Shown here: positions 10,876 through 23,526 of the stretch, piece by piece
Position numbering within the stretch: the first letter of the stretch is position 1
Layout: every line of letters starts with the position of its first letter
Translations under genes and position numbers: made by a program
Notes under the pieces: model-generated
What the model was told of the DNA's origin: nothing
The model's input: only the letters and a program-made list of their open reading frames with translations
Databases searched by the model: none
Origin: Clytia hemisphaerica
Taxonomy: Eukaryota > Cnidaria > Hydrozoa > Leptothecata > Clytiidae
Reading direction: 5' to 3'
DNA: 64,000 bases
NCBI GenBank assembly: GCA_902728285.1
Contig: CACVBU010000178.1
Location: forward strand, 682,001 to 746,000

Positions 10876-12380
10876 TAAATGTTTCCGATGAAAACGAAAA
10901 GGTTTTTGATTTCTGAAAAGAGTCCATTTCAATCTTGTTCTGTTACAGCATAACTCTCATCATCACTCTTTCTTAAATCTGTTCTATTTACGAAAAGTCT
11001 CGATCACTAAGGGTCGAAAAAATAGAACAATTACAACTTTTTCTCCTTAAAAATAGAAATTTGGTCAAATGAGTCCCAATGGTTTAGCCTTCTTGAAATA
11101 TTCTTAAGTAGTAGTACAGTAGTGATTCTTGAATCTTAAAAGGAGAGCAATAAGTTTTAGAATTTACAGTCAAAGCATACTTGTAATTTAGAAAAGAACA
11201 AGAGCCACAAAGATGTGGTTAAATATTTCCTCCAATAGCTCAGAGCATAGATTGTAGTCGCAGTCGAACCCCACAGATTATCCTAAAGCCCCAACTTAGT
11301 AACTTAAATTTATTAAAGCCTTTATATTAAGCAATATCCGATGCAAAACAAAATTTAACCATATTCCTGCTAAAAATTGTCTTTATTTCATAGACATGTT
11401 CACAGATGATATAAGTCTAAAAACTTGTTAAAAAATTGCATGCATTTACACCATCTACGTATTCTTTAGAATTATGTGTGATAATGTGTTGGCAAATGAT
11501 AACCATTTTGACACAAAGAAAAATGTATTTTATTCAACTAATATTGTTTTTTACCTTCATTAAGGAAATAAAATCTTAGACAAAATCTTTTGCAAGTTGA
11601 TATTATTCTAAGACTCATCTGAGTAAGAAAGTGCCAAAATATCTTGAGACTGTCTACTAAGGGACTAATATGGAAATATGGCAATATGAATTTGGGAGAT
11701 ATCGATAGGAGATATGTTGTACACATTAGTTTCATATGAAAAACTTCCTTGTCATCAATATTTTAAACCACCATATTATACCATCCACAAGTAAAAAGTT
11801 ACTTAAAAATGGATCTCCTTCTTTACAGATTTTAGATTTCCAGTGCATAACATCTGTTACATTAGTATTTATGTGATAATATACCAAATTGTCAACCTTG
11901 AAATTGTCACATTTAGTTACAGTATTGCTGAATATTTACAACACTTTCCAGCAAACTTTTTTGTGAAATTTGTGTCTTGATAAACTAAACTCCATGACAT
12001 TTTATCATTGACCATTAAATCACATCTTGGAACAATAGAGTTCCTTGGTTTAATTATTGCAAGAATGTTTATCTTTGTTCATATTCTCATTGTGTGCAAC
12101 ATTATCATTACATCATTGCCAGCAAGTTACATTGTATTGTCAGCTTTAGAGGTCGTCAAACTTTGTTGAATTTGTAATCCTGGCACCTGAATGTGAAAGG
12201 AAAGAAAAATTCAAAATTTCATAATGGGAAATAATCTCTTTACAGTAATCAATGCCAAATGTGTGGTCATTCGCTGAAATCTCCCAAAAAAAAAGGCTTT
12301 AAAAGGGTGGGACTCTGCTTGATGGTTTGACTTTGAGCTATGTTTGCCATGCATATAAACTGAGCCATTAAAGAAGTTTA
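10876..12380. other. AT-rich stretch, no gene or repeat recognised
   Basis: About 1.5 kb of AT-rich sequence with only short stop-rich frames on both strands, no clear inverted termini and no tandem structure. Plain intergenic DNA as far as can be read. Confidence 0.5.
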
Positions 12381-13099
12381 CGGGAACGTACAAAAAGGAC
12401 CACAGGGTACGTACAATAAGGTACACTGGGAACATACAATAAGGTTCACGGGGAACATACAATAAGGTTCACGGGGAACATACAATAAGGTTCACGGGGA
12501 ACATACAATAAGGTTCACGGGGAACATACAATAAGGTTCACGGGGAACATACAATAAGGTTCACAGGGAACGTACAATAAGGTACAAGGGGAACGTACAA
12601 TAAGGTACAAGGGGAACGTACAATAAGGTACAAGGGGAACGTACAATAAGGTACAAGGGGAACGTACAATAAGGTACAAGGGGAACGTACAATAAGGTAC
12701 ACGAGGAACGTACAACAAGGTACACGAGGAACGTACAATAAGGTACACTGGGAACGTACAATAAGTTCACGGGGAACATACAATAAGCTTACTACTTACT
12801 TACTGCACGGTTTAACGTCCGTTGTTCCCAGCAGCTGGGGTTGGACGCAATAAGGTTCACGGGAAACATACAATAAGGTATACTGGGAACGTACAATAAG
12901 GTACGCTGGTAACATACAATAAGGTAGACGGGAACATAAAATAAGGTTCACGGGGAACGCACAATAAGGTACACAGGGAACCTACAGGGAACCTACAATA
13001 AGGTATATACACAGGGAACATACAATAAGGTACTGGGGAACGTACAATAAGGTACATGGGGTACGTACAATAATGTATACGGGGAACGGCACAATAAGG
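12381..13099. repeat. 22-23-bp minisatellite (GGGAACGTACAATAAGGTAC)
   Basis: About 30 imperfect copies of a unit near GGGAACGTACAATAAGGTAC plus 2-3 bases, varying at ACAC/TTCAC and CGTAC/CATAC. Runs of identical neighbouring variants (for example the AAGGGG block near 12590-12700) show local homogenisation. An unrelated ~65-bp segment (12784-12850) interrupts it. The minus-strand open frames of the YLIVRSPCT type are translations of this repeat, not genes. Copy 2 of the 3.3-kb element inserted at its right end. Confidence 0.95.
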
Positions 13100-14597
13100 T
13101 ACCGTAAACGGCCATAACTTGCAACACGGACTTAACTTGCAACAGCTTTGTTTATTTACGTTTTCTCCACGTTGATTGCTTCGTTTTCTTTCATTTTTTC
13201 AGGGAATGTTCAAAATGGTAAACTACACGTTAATCAAGAAAAACAAGCCCGATTGAATAATTTGTTGCGAAGATGAAGATGAAAAAGTGAAAATAATTAG
13301 GTCACTCCAATAAACCCCCACGCTTGGGCGATTGACGTTCTTTTACGATGCGATTTCTAGAAAGTTCGAAAGAAGAAAGACGAGGCCTTGCTGGGTCGAA
13401 ATCCGCAGCTAGTACAGTTTTTTTGTTCTTCCGTATTCTTCGATTGAAGTTGCTAGATTACATTTCACAACGAAGAGACGTTTCGATGCATAAATTGGAT
13501 AATTACCAATGCTTACATGTTAAATCAATCAACCATTGTATCTGAAGGATCTCAGCTGAAGTTCTGCCTCCTAATGTCCCATACGAAAACTAATCATGTT
13601 AATAACAAGACTGGTGTCATAAAAGTGCCTCAAAAGAAATCAATAAAATCATTCGTCGTTAAACTGTAATCATCAATTGTACGATCAGGGGGTCAAGGAT
13701 TGTTCAAGTGCCTTTCTTTTATAAGAACAATTTAATTGAAATAAGTTCCACAATTCGTTGGATTTACGGAAAAATAATGACTAAAAGATAGGACGGATAA
13801 AAAAAAGCAACCCTTCAGGAATGAGGAGTAAATATCAGAGCCAATTTTGTAAGAGTATAAGAAATGCAAGAATAGGATACGAGCTTCAGAAAAGAAAAAC
13901 ACACCCTGTGCGTGCTAATTTTGAATTTTTCTTAAGAACTTTTTTAATCAAAAGTGATTATTTTTCCGTCGAACCTGTTCCGTATTTAGTTAAGATACAG
14001 GGGTGTAAAAGAAAGTATATGTAACACTGTATATGGACGTTTCGTCGATCGATATAGATTGTGAGACAGGGGTGTGCAAAGTCAACGTCAAATGAGCGTT
14101 ATGAGTATTCTGATGAATATTCCGGTATCTCGTCAATGGGAACCAGAGAAGGAGTAGCGTATTAGATAATCATTTCTCAGTCTAAGAGTTGTCACTCTAT
14201 GCGAACGCAGAACTCCAGGCAGACAGTGACGGGATACATGGTAAAAAGTAAATATCTGTTTTCTTCTCGAATTTTTACAAATCTCCTATATATAAATACG
14301 GTAAATCATGTCATGCCGAAACACCTGCCTCAAAGCCCCGGTGGATTTTTTCCCACAACGGGGTCAATAATTTCTATCAAAATCTTTATGGGGATAGGAA
14401 TGCTATTGTTCAAAGCTTTAAATAATACACAATGAAGATGGTTTTGGAGTGCAATTTTTTACATTGGATGGATTTCGAATGGGGATGAAATCAAAATCAA
14501 TTTTTTCCAAGTGGGCATTTGGGTATTTCTTCCAACGGGGACGATTTTTTTTGTATCTATTCAACGATTCAATGCAATAGTTAGATTCTGTAATATA

Positions 14598-14949
14598 CAA
14601 TGCTGGACAAAAGGTTTATAGACTTCTGCAATATTTGCAAAATACTTCAATATCGATCAAAAACAAGTTCCCAAGAGGCTCTTTCAAGTCTTTCAAAGTC
14701 ACCCACTGCAGTCGCAGTCTAACCGCAAGGGCAAACCACAAGGGCTTGATTAACTGGCTTACACCAGTATCAAAACGCTGATTTTTTGCTTGTGGTTCCC
14801 TCAAAAGCAATTCAAAAGCAATGCAACAACTTCAAAAGTGTTTTTCTTAACTTCCATCCCCTTTCAGACACATTGAAGAGTCATTTTGCTCTATTTCTCA
14901 TCATTTTTCACTGAAATTTCATTTGTCTACAACCTTTTGTCCGGCATTG
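14598..14949. mobile_element. Tc1-like MITE inside copy 2
   Basis: Positional equivalent of 8139-8490, offset by 6459, with the same termini and TA flanks. Confidence 0.8.
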
Positions 14950-15622
14950 TATTATACGTAAGATCGAAATCACTCTCTCTCCTCTCGCACCCCGGAAGTA
15001 AAGTTCAATAGCAAAACGATGAATGAATTTGGCATACTATGACGTGGATCGGGGATTCCAACGGTAGAAGACGAAAGACTTGAAACAAATAATATATTAC
15101 TTAAACCGTTATTTAAACGTATAAGCTTTCCCGAGCCTATAATCTTCCTTGATTGTCTTCATTTTGTGTTTTATCACGACCAAAAAAATGTGTCAAACTT
15201 TAACTTTGAAAGAGCAAGGTGGTTTTTTTTGTGGAAACACGCAAATAGTGATACCCAATAATATTCGCTAAAGATTCTTCCCGGGAAAGTTTTTACGTTT
15301 TTAGTGTTCTATCCCTATGAAAGTATATATTATATATGATTGAATCTCTCCAGTCAAAAACATCTAGTACTATATTTCGATAAAAACTTTCCATTTTGTT
15401 AAGGGAAGACTTTTTGCCTTACAAATTTGGCGAATTCGGCAACATTTTTCACTCAAAAATTTTCATGGAAATCCATCTATACGCTATTTCCAAATTTTGA
15501 GTCCAATAAGATGGTAAACCACAATAAGGTACGGATGATGGTCCTTGATTTGTTACCGTGCGTAACCTGCTGTCGTAATCCCAACTTTTAATTCAATATT
15601 TTATTTCGTTTTCATCTCAGCA

Positions 15623-15854
15623 TACTTTAATTTGATTAATTTTCGCGAGCTGTAATTTTGCGAGGCAAAAGATTCGTTTTTTTTGAATTGTTATATTCAC
15701 AAATCGGCGATTGCAAAACAAAAGTTCTGCGAGTATTGAATTTCGCAACTCGGTTTTCTCTCGAAATTTAGCAAGATTTTATTTTCGTGAATGAAAGGCA
15801 AACATTTGCAAAAAGCGAAAAAATAAATTCGCGAAAATTAATCCAATTAAAGTA
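15623..15854. mobile_element. CGCGAAA-type MITE inside copy 2
   Basis: Positional equivalent of 9164-9395, offset by 6459, starting TACTTTAATTTG and ending AATTAAAGTA. Confidence 0.75.
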
Positions 15855-16431
15855 GACTTTATTTTGGTTTAATTGAGATAGGGGTGTAGAAGAATCATTC
15901 AACTCGTCGAAGGTACGAAATCCCAGATCTTCGTTACACAAAGCCTCTCCGCTTAGTAATGCCCCCGTCTTTCTATCGCTGTTTTTGCAAATGTTCCCTT
16001 ATCGTCATAAAAAAGCCAAACCAATTATGAATTTGCATGTGTGAGAAATAATCGTAATTCACAAACTGATACGTCTTTTGTCTACAACAACGCACTCCCT
16101 CGTTGCGCCATTTTTTAATTATGCTATTAAAATTTGTTGAAATCAAATTTTTTTCATGTGATAGAGTTGGCGCGTGTTCAGTATGTTGTTGTTATGAAAT
16201 TAGCACCGTTGCAAGTTGTGGACTTTGAAGAAAATTTTTTGGTCATCTTTGGATTAACGACGTTTTCGATTGAAGTTTCTGTTTGGATCAATGTATTGTA
16301 ATCTAAAAAGGAATAAGGTAGAAGCTTATTTTGTGAAAGTTTCATTGCTATAACTTTTCTAGGTTAAAAGATATAGCATCGTTTAGTCAAAAAACGCTGT
16401 TTTTCGTTGCAAGTTATGGCCGTTTACGGTA

Positions 16432-16740
16432 CCCAGAAACACACAAAAAGGACAAACGGAGAGCGTACAAAAGGTACCTTGAAAGCATTCAAAAAGGACC
16501 ATGGGAAGTGTACAAAAAGGACCACACAAAACGTACCAGGACCATGCCGACGCACCGGACTTAACGAACACCGGACTTATTTTGTCCGGTGTAGCGAAAG
16601 GATACTTTTTGCCACCGGACAAATACACCAGTCAGTACGGTGCGTCGGCAGGGTCCTAACGTACCAAAGGATCCCAGAGAGCGCACACAAAAGATACAAG
16701 GGAGGGGAGCATACAAAAAGGTAAACAGGGAGTAAAAGCA
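16432..16740. repeat. Degenerate continuation of the 12.4-kb minisatellite
   Basis: Imperfect units of the GTACAAAAAGGACC / GGGAAGTGTAC type, related to the array at 12381-13099 but far more diverged. Split by the small MITE at 16538-16657. 16741-17194 that follows is AT-rich with nothing recognised. Confidence 0.6.
16538..16657. mobile_element. 120-bp palindromic MITE with 8-bp direct repeats
   Basis: The arms AGGACCATGCCGACGCACCG and CGGTGCGTCGGCAGGGTCCT are inverted with one mismatch. AACGTACC flanks both sides (16530-16537, 16658-16665), an 8-bp duplication of hAT size. Caution: GTACC is common in the surrounding minisatellite, so the duplication could be partly chance. Confidence 0.7.
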
Positions 16741-17194
16741 TCTATTATGATGATCTAGTTTTCTTTTTAGCATCTGGCATCAAGGCTAAAAATGGGGCAC
16801 TGAGAAGAGTGCAAGCTTTTCCAAGTTTTGACCATTAATATCTAGACAATATATACACAATATATACATGAAATTTATGCTCACCTTCTTCTCAAGTCAA
16901 GATAGGAATGGATTGGATTTCCATGTGTTTCAGCTTCTTTCTCCACCCTTCTTCTTCTCCTTATGGGAAAAATAAATTCAGCACACACGAGAGAAACTCA
17001 GGCAGTCCTCTGAGCTTTACACACAATCATTTGTTTTATGAAAAGCCCAAAAAGCTGGTAAAAACCCCTGCCATATTTTGATAGAAGGATACTATTTTCT
17101 TCCCCACTAAATCTTCGCGACTATTTTTAGTCACGTGACTGAAGAGCCTAGTCATAATGTGCAGCACGAATAAAGAAAACATTAACATCGAAAA

Positions 17195-17652
17195 TGGGCT
17201 CTTCCAGAAAAAGTCCGTACATGGGGGGTGGAGGATATAATGTCCAGGGGGTTCATGACTCGCTTTGTCCATGGGGTAGAAAACAATTGTCCAAGGGGTA
17301 GATATCATTTGTCCAGGGGGTAAATACCATTTGTCCAAGGGTATATTTTTTGCTGTCCATGGGTTGAATTAGACTAATTTGTCCTAGGGGTGTTGGGTGA
17401 TATGTCCATGGGGAGAACATGAGGACATGGTTGTCCATGGGGAGACCTCTGGAGACCTTAGACCCGAGGACATGTTGCAGAGGACATGTTGTCCATGGGG
17501 GAGAGAACATATGTGTTGTCCATGGGGGAGACCTGACTGTTGGAGAGAATGTCCATGGGTCGGTCGTGTCATTTGTCCAGGGGTTGGAGAAGGGTCCTTG
17601 TCCTTGTTTGTCCATGGGGGAGAAATCAGGATGTTTTGTCCATGGGTATTGA
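17195..17652. repeat. G-rich minisatellite with family-G left TIR (copy B)
   Basis: It begins with the family-G terminus (GGGCTCTTCCAGAAAAAGTC ... GGGGGGTGGAGGATAT). About 15 units of core TTGTCCATGGGG or TGTCCAGGGGG follow with variable spacers, 20-40 bp apart. No matching right TIR follows directly; an inverse ATATCCTCCACCCC is at 19022. The long open frames here (WTT, PWG, MDN peptides) are repeat translations. A (TAT)n run follows at 17667-17689. Confidence 0.8.
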
Positions 17653-17827
17653 TAATATTGATAACGTATTATTATTATTATTATTATTACCTTATTACCT
17701 TAATGTCAGAAATTTTAGCGACCAGAAAAGTTCGCAAGTTAGACCATTCACAAATTTTTTCGTATTTAGTGGGATCTTAATTTCGCGATTCAACAGTATT
17801 ACTTAAATTAATAAACCTTTTTTCTTT

Positions 17828-18785
17828 GAAAATACAAAGAATAACTACCTCTTTTCCTTTGGAAATACAAAGAAAGTTTACTTTATTTACCTTGGAAAAT
17901 ACAAAGAATAACTACCTCTTTTCCTTTGGAAATACAAAGAATATTTACTCTATTTACCTTGGAAATACAAAGAATAACTACCTTTTTCCTTTGGAAATAC
18001 AAAGAATGTTTACTCTATTTACCTTGGAAAATACAAAGAATAACTACCTCTTTTCCTTTGGAAATACAAAGAATGTTTACTCTATTTACCTTGGAAAATA
18101 CAAAGAATAACTACCTCTTTTCCTTTGGAACTACAAAGAATGTTTACTCTATTTACCTTGGAAAATACAAAGAATAACTACCTCTTTTCCTTTGGAACTA
18201 CAAAGAATGTTTACTCTATTTACCTTGGAAAATACAAAGAATAACTACCTCTTTTCCTTTGGAACTACAAAGAATGTTTACTTTATTTACCTTAGAAAAT
18301 ACAAAGAATAACCACCTTTTTCCTTTGGAAATACAAAGAATGTTCACTCTATTTACCTTGGAAAATACAAAGAATAACTACCTCTTTTCCTTTGGAAATA
18401 CAAAGAATATTTACTTTATTTACCTTGGAAAATACAAATAATAACTACCTCTTTTCCTTCGGAAATACAAAGAATGTTTACTTTAGTTATCTTGGAAAAT
18501 ACAAAGAATAACTACCTCATTTCCTTTGGAAATACACAGAATGTTTACTTTATTTACCTTTTCCTTTGAAAATACAAAGAATGTTTACTTTATTTACCTT
18601 GGAAAAAAACAAAGAATAACTACCTCTTTTCCTTTAAAAATACAAAGAATGTTTACTTTATTTACCTTGGAAGATACAAAGAATAACTACATCATTTTCC
18701 TTTGAAAATACAAAGAACCCTACGTTATTTTCCTTTGAAAATACAAAGAATAACTACTCATTTTCCTTGGAAAATACAAAGAATT
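17828..18785. repeat. 67-bp two-part minisatellite
   Basis: About 14 copies of a 67-bp unit made of two related halves. One half is GGAAAATACAAAGAATAACT plus CCTCTTTTCC; the other is GGAAATACAAAGAATGTTTA plus CTCTATTTACC. The halves share GGAAATACAAAGAAT, so a 33-bp unit duplicated, diverged and then amplified as a dimer. Edge copies are the most diverged. Open frames of the NTKNNYLF type are artefacts. Confidence 0.95.
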
Positions 18786-18837
18786 CTAACCCTTCTAACC
18801 CTCCGGGCTTTTTACTTCACTGCCAAGAATGAAAAAA

Positions 18838-19250
18838 GGGGGACCCGAAACCCCGGACAAATGCAAAATTTACCCCACGGACATGGCTTTTTTACCCCGC
18901 GGACATCAACTTTTTACCCCCCGGACACAGCAAAATGACCCCCCCGGACAACACGCTTTACTCTATGGACTTCGGTAAATTCGTATACCCCGGACAAAGG
19001 TGCTTACCCCCCGGACTAAATATCCTCCACCCCTATTATCCTCCTCTATCTTCAAATTCCAGGTTCAACCCCTGGAGAAACACTCCACTGGACATCATAC
19101 TCTTTACCCCCCCTCCGGACATGTTTCTCTCTACCCCCCGGACATGTTACTCTTTACCCCCCGGACATGTTACTCCTTACCCTCCGGACATGTTACTTTT
19201 TACCTCCTGGATATTCTACTCTTCTCATCTTTGCTCTTAACCTCTGGATA
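18838..19250. repeat. C-rich minisatellite (family-G core, opposite strand)
   Basis: About 14 imperfect units with core ACCCCCCGGACA, the reverse complement of the core used at 17195-17652. It contains ATATCCTCCACCCC at 19022-19035, the inner part of the family-G right TIR. It may close a composite element opened at 17195. Confidence 0.75.
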
Positions 19251-20980
19251 TTATTAACATGCTCAGTATAGGAAAAGGGGAGACGACTAGGAAACAAGTA
19301 AAACGATTAATTGAAGGTAAAGTCTTTATAAGTATTGGCCAAAAATGATGATGAATATGCAATGCCACTGGGCCGGGGGTTACCTTACCTCAAAAGAAGG
19401 GTACGGAGTGACGCCTTTAACGGGTGCCTTTTTGGATCTTTAAAACCCCGCTAAAAAAAACACAAAATCTAATTCCAGTCCCCTAAGGATTGTGAACAGC
19501 TGAAATTCCATATCGTGACCCTCAAAACCCTTCTAGTATAACAGTTCCAAAAAGGGTCACGAAGTTCACGAAAATTCGGGTCTTTCCTCGATTTCAGTCC
19601 CTTTAATGATCCGTTTTGGTCCCTTTAAGGACCCGACTACCAATAGTCGGGCAGCACATTTCCATTAGCCCGCAAAGCTAGTCCCCCGGATGCAATAGTC
19701 TCAATATTTTCTAAAACACCCATGTCTCATAACAACACGCTTTTTATTTAAAAATAGCTTCAATAAGAATATTAGGGTGAGAATCGGCCAAATCCAAGGG
19801 TAACCTATTATGAGATCAGATCGTGATTGCTTTCTGTCCACCATGCTCAAGCTATCTGTCCATTTCGTAAGGGCAACATGGCAACATTACACAGTAGAGA
19901 CTCCAAGTACGCAGGTGCCGTATCAGAAAAATTTTAGTTTTAATGATTTTAGTTAATGATTCCTGTCATAGAATTTTTCGCGAGGGGGACTATTTTCCTC
20001 TAATGGTGAATTTTCAAGTACATATACAGACATTTTGAAGTAAAAATGACCGTATATTTTATTTCAATGAAATAAACGAATAAATCGTCTATAATTTTCA
20101 AATGTACCTGGTATATGTAAAAGGAGTGAACCCTTTAAGACTTTGTGTCCCCGACGAGTGTCCCCAGGGCAAAAATGCTAAAAATATCGATGTCCCCCAA
20201 TTTTGATGAAATTGCTAACATATAACACCATTACATGGCATAGAATTGAATGGCAATACTGATTTTTGTGTATTTGGGACCAATGAGAGCTAAAATTAGG
20301 GGTTTTTTGGCCCAATTTAGGGCTTTTGGGGCAAAAAAAATGACTCAAAAATCAAGTTTCTCCAATTTTATTGAAACTTGCCATTTTTATTCAATTTTTC
20401 ATGTAGAATACAAAAATCAAACTCAAAATTCTTCAAAAGCCCTGAAAATCCCTCAAAAAGGGCGTTTTAGGCCCAATTTAGGTATTTTGGGGCAAAAAAA
20501 TGACCCAGGCCTGGCCATGAATGGCGTGAGAAGGCACGCGCACGCGCTGGCACACGCTTAAAATGATTTACGAGTGTGAAAATAATAGCACGCGCGTAGG
20601 AAGGAAGAGATAACAACAAAGTAGGTAAACTATAAATAGCTTATATTGGCTTCTCTCTTGTGATTCCCTTTTTCGTGTCCCATCCAGACTTTCCACAAAT
20701 CTCTCTTCTCTTTCATTTGATAGTTTTTCTTTCACTTTTGACGTCATAGGTTTTTATCATACAGATTCGTGAAAGGCTTCTCTTTTCTCTTTTATTTGAT
20801 GGTTTTTCTTTTACTTTTGTCGTCATAGTCTTTTATACAGATTATGTCTGATCTTTCTTTGTGTATGCAAGAAAGAAAAATATTTTACTTTGTGTTTACA
20901 CAAGCATTGCATAATAAATTAGTTTAAGAGTGGTTGGAGACTAGAGTATTTTTACATGAACTCGTTATTATATTTATAAC
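19251..20980. other. Repeat-like intergenic stretch, no gene
   Basis: No coding exon seen. 19370-19660 has old-element character, with a CCGGGGGTTACC start, several GTCCCTTTAA motifs and a CGACTAC...GTCGGG hairpin. 20300-20510 holds two imperfect copies of GGCCCAATTTAGG..TTTTGGGGC. 20700-20850 is an imperfect ~85-bp tandem duplication (TTTGATGGTTTTTCTTTTAC type). GAGATCAGATCGTGA at about 19812 recurs at about 28705. Confidence 0.45.
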
Positions 20981-21090
20981 ATCCCTGTCTCAGTGATTCG
21001 GCCCTAGCGTTGTTTTAACGTTCATCTAATGTTCTATGGACGTTATGAACGTTAGATGGACGTTGATACAACGTTGTGTGCCAGCTGGGG
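20981..21090. mobile_element. Palindromic MITE (CAGCTGGCACA family, P2), left arm eroded
   Basis: The right end ACGTTGTGTGCCAGCTGGGG matches copy P1 at 6168-6269. The left arm keeps the GCGTTGTTTTAACGTTCATC part but has lost the CAGCTGG terminus. 21091-21758 that follows shows nothing recognisable. Confidence 0.7.
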
Positions 21091-21758
21091 TGATTATATA
21101 AAGTACAAGTGTGAAAATTCAAGAACATTATGAATTAGTGTATCTTAGCTTTTTGTCATTTAAGGCCGTGATACACTTGTCAATATTAAATCAAGACACC
21201 GCTTTTCTTGTTTTTAAACTCTCTTTGAGTGAATCAAGATCCCAGGTTAGTATAGCCTGGGAATCCATGCTATGATTTCTTCTTGATATACTGATGGCGA
21301 AATGAATAGCAAGCAAGGCTTGGCCTGTTGATTTTAATTTCACTCTTCAAATTTTGTTTTGGTTTCTCTGTTCAAACTGACTCGGAAAAAAGCGTGATTT
21401 TTTATTGTTTATTTATTATTCTTTAGTGAGTGAGTCCTGTGCTTTTTCAACTGTAAAAATGTGAGTCACGCGTCGTATGTACAGTAGATTAAAAAACATA
21501 CGACGGGTCTCCTGTCTAAGGTTAGTAGGACCCGCACCTTAATTTCCTAAATTCTATAATAATGTTCAGAATATTTTGTTTGAAAATGAATGTTTAGAAC
21601 AAATGTTTCATTTTCAAGGATTAAAATTCACCAAGAAGAATTCTCTTGACCTCTTTACCACCCTGTTTACTTGAGTTCGGTTGGAGTAAAGTAACCCCAA
21701 TTTTGGGTTCAGGGCTCAATATAGCGAGCCAGAACATAGGGAAAAGCGAGGGCGAGAT

Positions 21759-22157
21759 TACACGCTATTTTTGTAAGAATGGTGTTTTTACATTTTATTA
21801 TGAATATTCTTAACTTTTTTGAAAAATTATCTTAAAATAATCTTAAGGCATTCTTAGGGAATTTTCAAGTCAAATAATAAAATCCAACCTCAAATAATAA
21901 AATACGAAAGAGGGTTTATGGCAATTTCCGTAAATAATACTATTTCAGTGTGTTACAAAACCCAAAAACTCTTGAAATGTTAGTGTAAATTAGGAGCAGA
22001 GTTAGACTCGAAGAAAGTTTAAAATAGAGATTTTGGGCTAGCACAAAGAAATTCATGATGGCGCTATTCTTAGGATATTTTCAATCTTTCAGCCAATTTC
22101 ATCATGAATACTTTTATAACATACAGTATATGCTTGTAAAAGAAAAAAAAGCGTGTA
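21759..22157. mobile_element. MITE, TACACG..TTTTTATAAGAA family (copy 1)
   Basis: The left end TACACGCTATTTTTGTAAGA is inverted at the right (AAAAAAAAGCGTGTA). Inside are several ATTCTTAnnnnATTTTC units and a GAATATTCTTAACTTTTTTG segment shared with 23527-23800. Confidence 0.75.
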
Positions 22158-23526
22158 GACAGACAATATACGTCCTAAATCGGGGGTCATTTCTGGGAAA
22201 TTTTGACAGATCGAATCGAATCAGATTATGAGAAGTAAAATAAAATGATATTCTTATTACCCCTATCTGTAGCGATTTCCTTCACAATATTGAAGAGGCC
22301 CAGATGTGATTTACATGTCTCCTCCCTCCTCTTATTCAAGAAGACGTTTTAAAACAAAAGAATATATTCAGTTTATTATGTAATAAAGAGATTACTGACA
22401 TTTCTTTGGTGTTAATATGAACAGCTGCGTTTTCAGTGTGATGTACGCTTTCAATAGAAGCAAAAGAAATAGAGAAAAAAACAGATTAAAATTTTCCCAC
22501 GGTTGTAAAGTTACGTATCCATTGTTTTAGAAAATAATTTTGACACTTTTTAAAATAGTTTTATAAATTATTTTATAGCAAGAGGGGGAATTCCCTGCAT
22601 ATAAAAGAGTGAAAGACAGAAAAGTTGAAATTTGAGATGAACTTCAAATAAATGAACTTTCTCAAAACATGCATGACTTAACCATTACCTAATGAGGGGC
22701 TCCTAGGTCAGTTCCCCAGAAATTTTAGACTGCCTGGTTGTCAAATCCCCCCTCTGAAAATGAAAAAATCCTTTCCTACCCCTTTTGCACTTTCCCTCCC
22801 CAGATAAGTTGAAATTTTTTCTCTCCCCCTTTTCACAATTCCGAGCAATTAATTTTTACACACCTTTGAACACCAAAATGTACTTCTTTAGAAAATAAAT
22901 TTTTAATCTAAATAAAAATCCTAGTTTAAATGTTATAAAAGATCGAAAGAATGTCAAATGATAAAATAACGAGAGAAATATCAGCCATAATGCAAAAGTG
23001 AAACGACTTTAGCAATTTCACTTTTCTGCTAAAAGGTTGAAAAGTTCTTTCCCCCAGAAAAATTTTGTTACCCCTTTTTAAAATCCCCCATGGATTTCCA
23101 TTTTTTCTTTTGCCCCCCCCCCCCTTTTTGGAAACTTTTTGAAAAACTCACAGTAAGCGAGGAGTAAATGACTACACATTTTTTTATAAGCATTACATAA
23201 ATCAAGATGAGCCTCGTGATTCTTAATTTTTCACGAATTTGATCCCTAAAAAATTCTTAAGTTTCGAAGACTGGAAAATAAAAAAGTGTATTTAACTAGG
23301 TTTGCCTGGAGGTTTGCCATAGAATTCATCGAATTTCTCTCAAAACTAAGATTTTTCCTGCAGTATATAGTACTCCCGCACAGGAACGACAATTTGAAAC
23401 TTTCTGAACAGAACCATATTTCGGTCAAAATTTGAGGCTGAGCATAATTCTACGGCTGTACTTATCACAAATTTTCACCTTCGCTGATTATGCTGATGCC
23501 ACTCGCCAAAATGAGCTCTACATACA
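22158..23526. other. Intergenic, with a C-rich repeat-like block at 22690-23125
   Basis: No gene seen. 22690-23125 alternates C runs (CCCCTTTTGCAC, CCCTCCCCAG, CCCCCATGGATTTCC, a C13 run at about 23107) with T-rich spacers, the texture of the G/C-rich element families elsewhere in the window. Termini were not resolved. Confidence 0.35.

Larger units (their letters stand above)
13102..16429. mobile_element. 3.3-kb DNA transposon, copy 2
   Basis: Same 24-bp inverted ends as copy 1, flanked by TA at 13100-13101 and 16430-16431, and in the same orientation. Length 3328 versus 3325 bp; the difference is explained by one extra T at about 13420, 16078 and 16115. It interrupts the minisatellite at 12381-13099, whose degenerate continuation (GTACAAAAAGGACC units) resumes at 16432. 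Near identity implies a recent event: transposition, given the TA flanks, rather than segmental duplication, since the flanks differ. Confidence 0.88.

Noticed and set aside
12211-13057. Several minus-strand frames of the YLIVRSPCT type
   Set aside because: They are translations of the 22-23-bp minisatellite; all three frames are equally open.
12381-13099. Regular short repeats resembling a CRISPR array
   Set aside because: The unit and spacing are head-to-tail without unique spacers; the context is an animal genome with introns.
17036-17806. Frames rich in PWT / MDN / HGQ and PWG peptides on both strands
   Set aside because: Repeat translations of the G-rich array, with opposite-strand overlap throughout.
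17826-18441. NTKNNYLF / LFTLE frames
   Set aside because: Translation of the 67-bp minisatellite.
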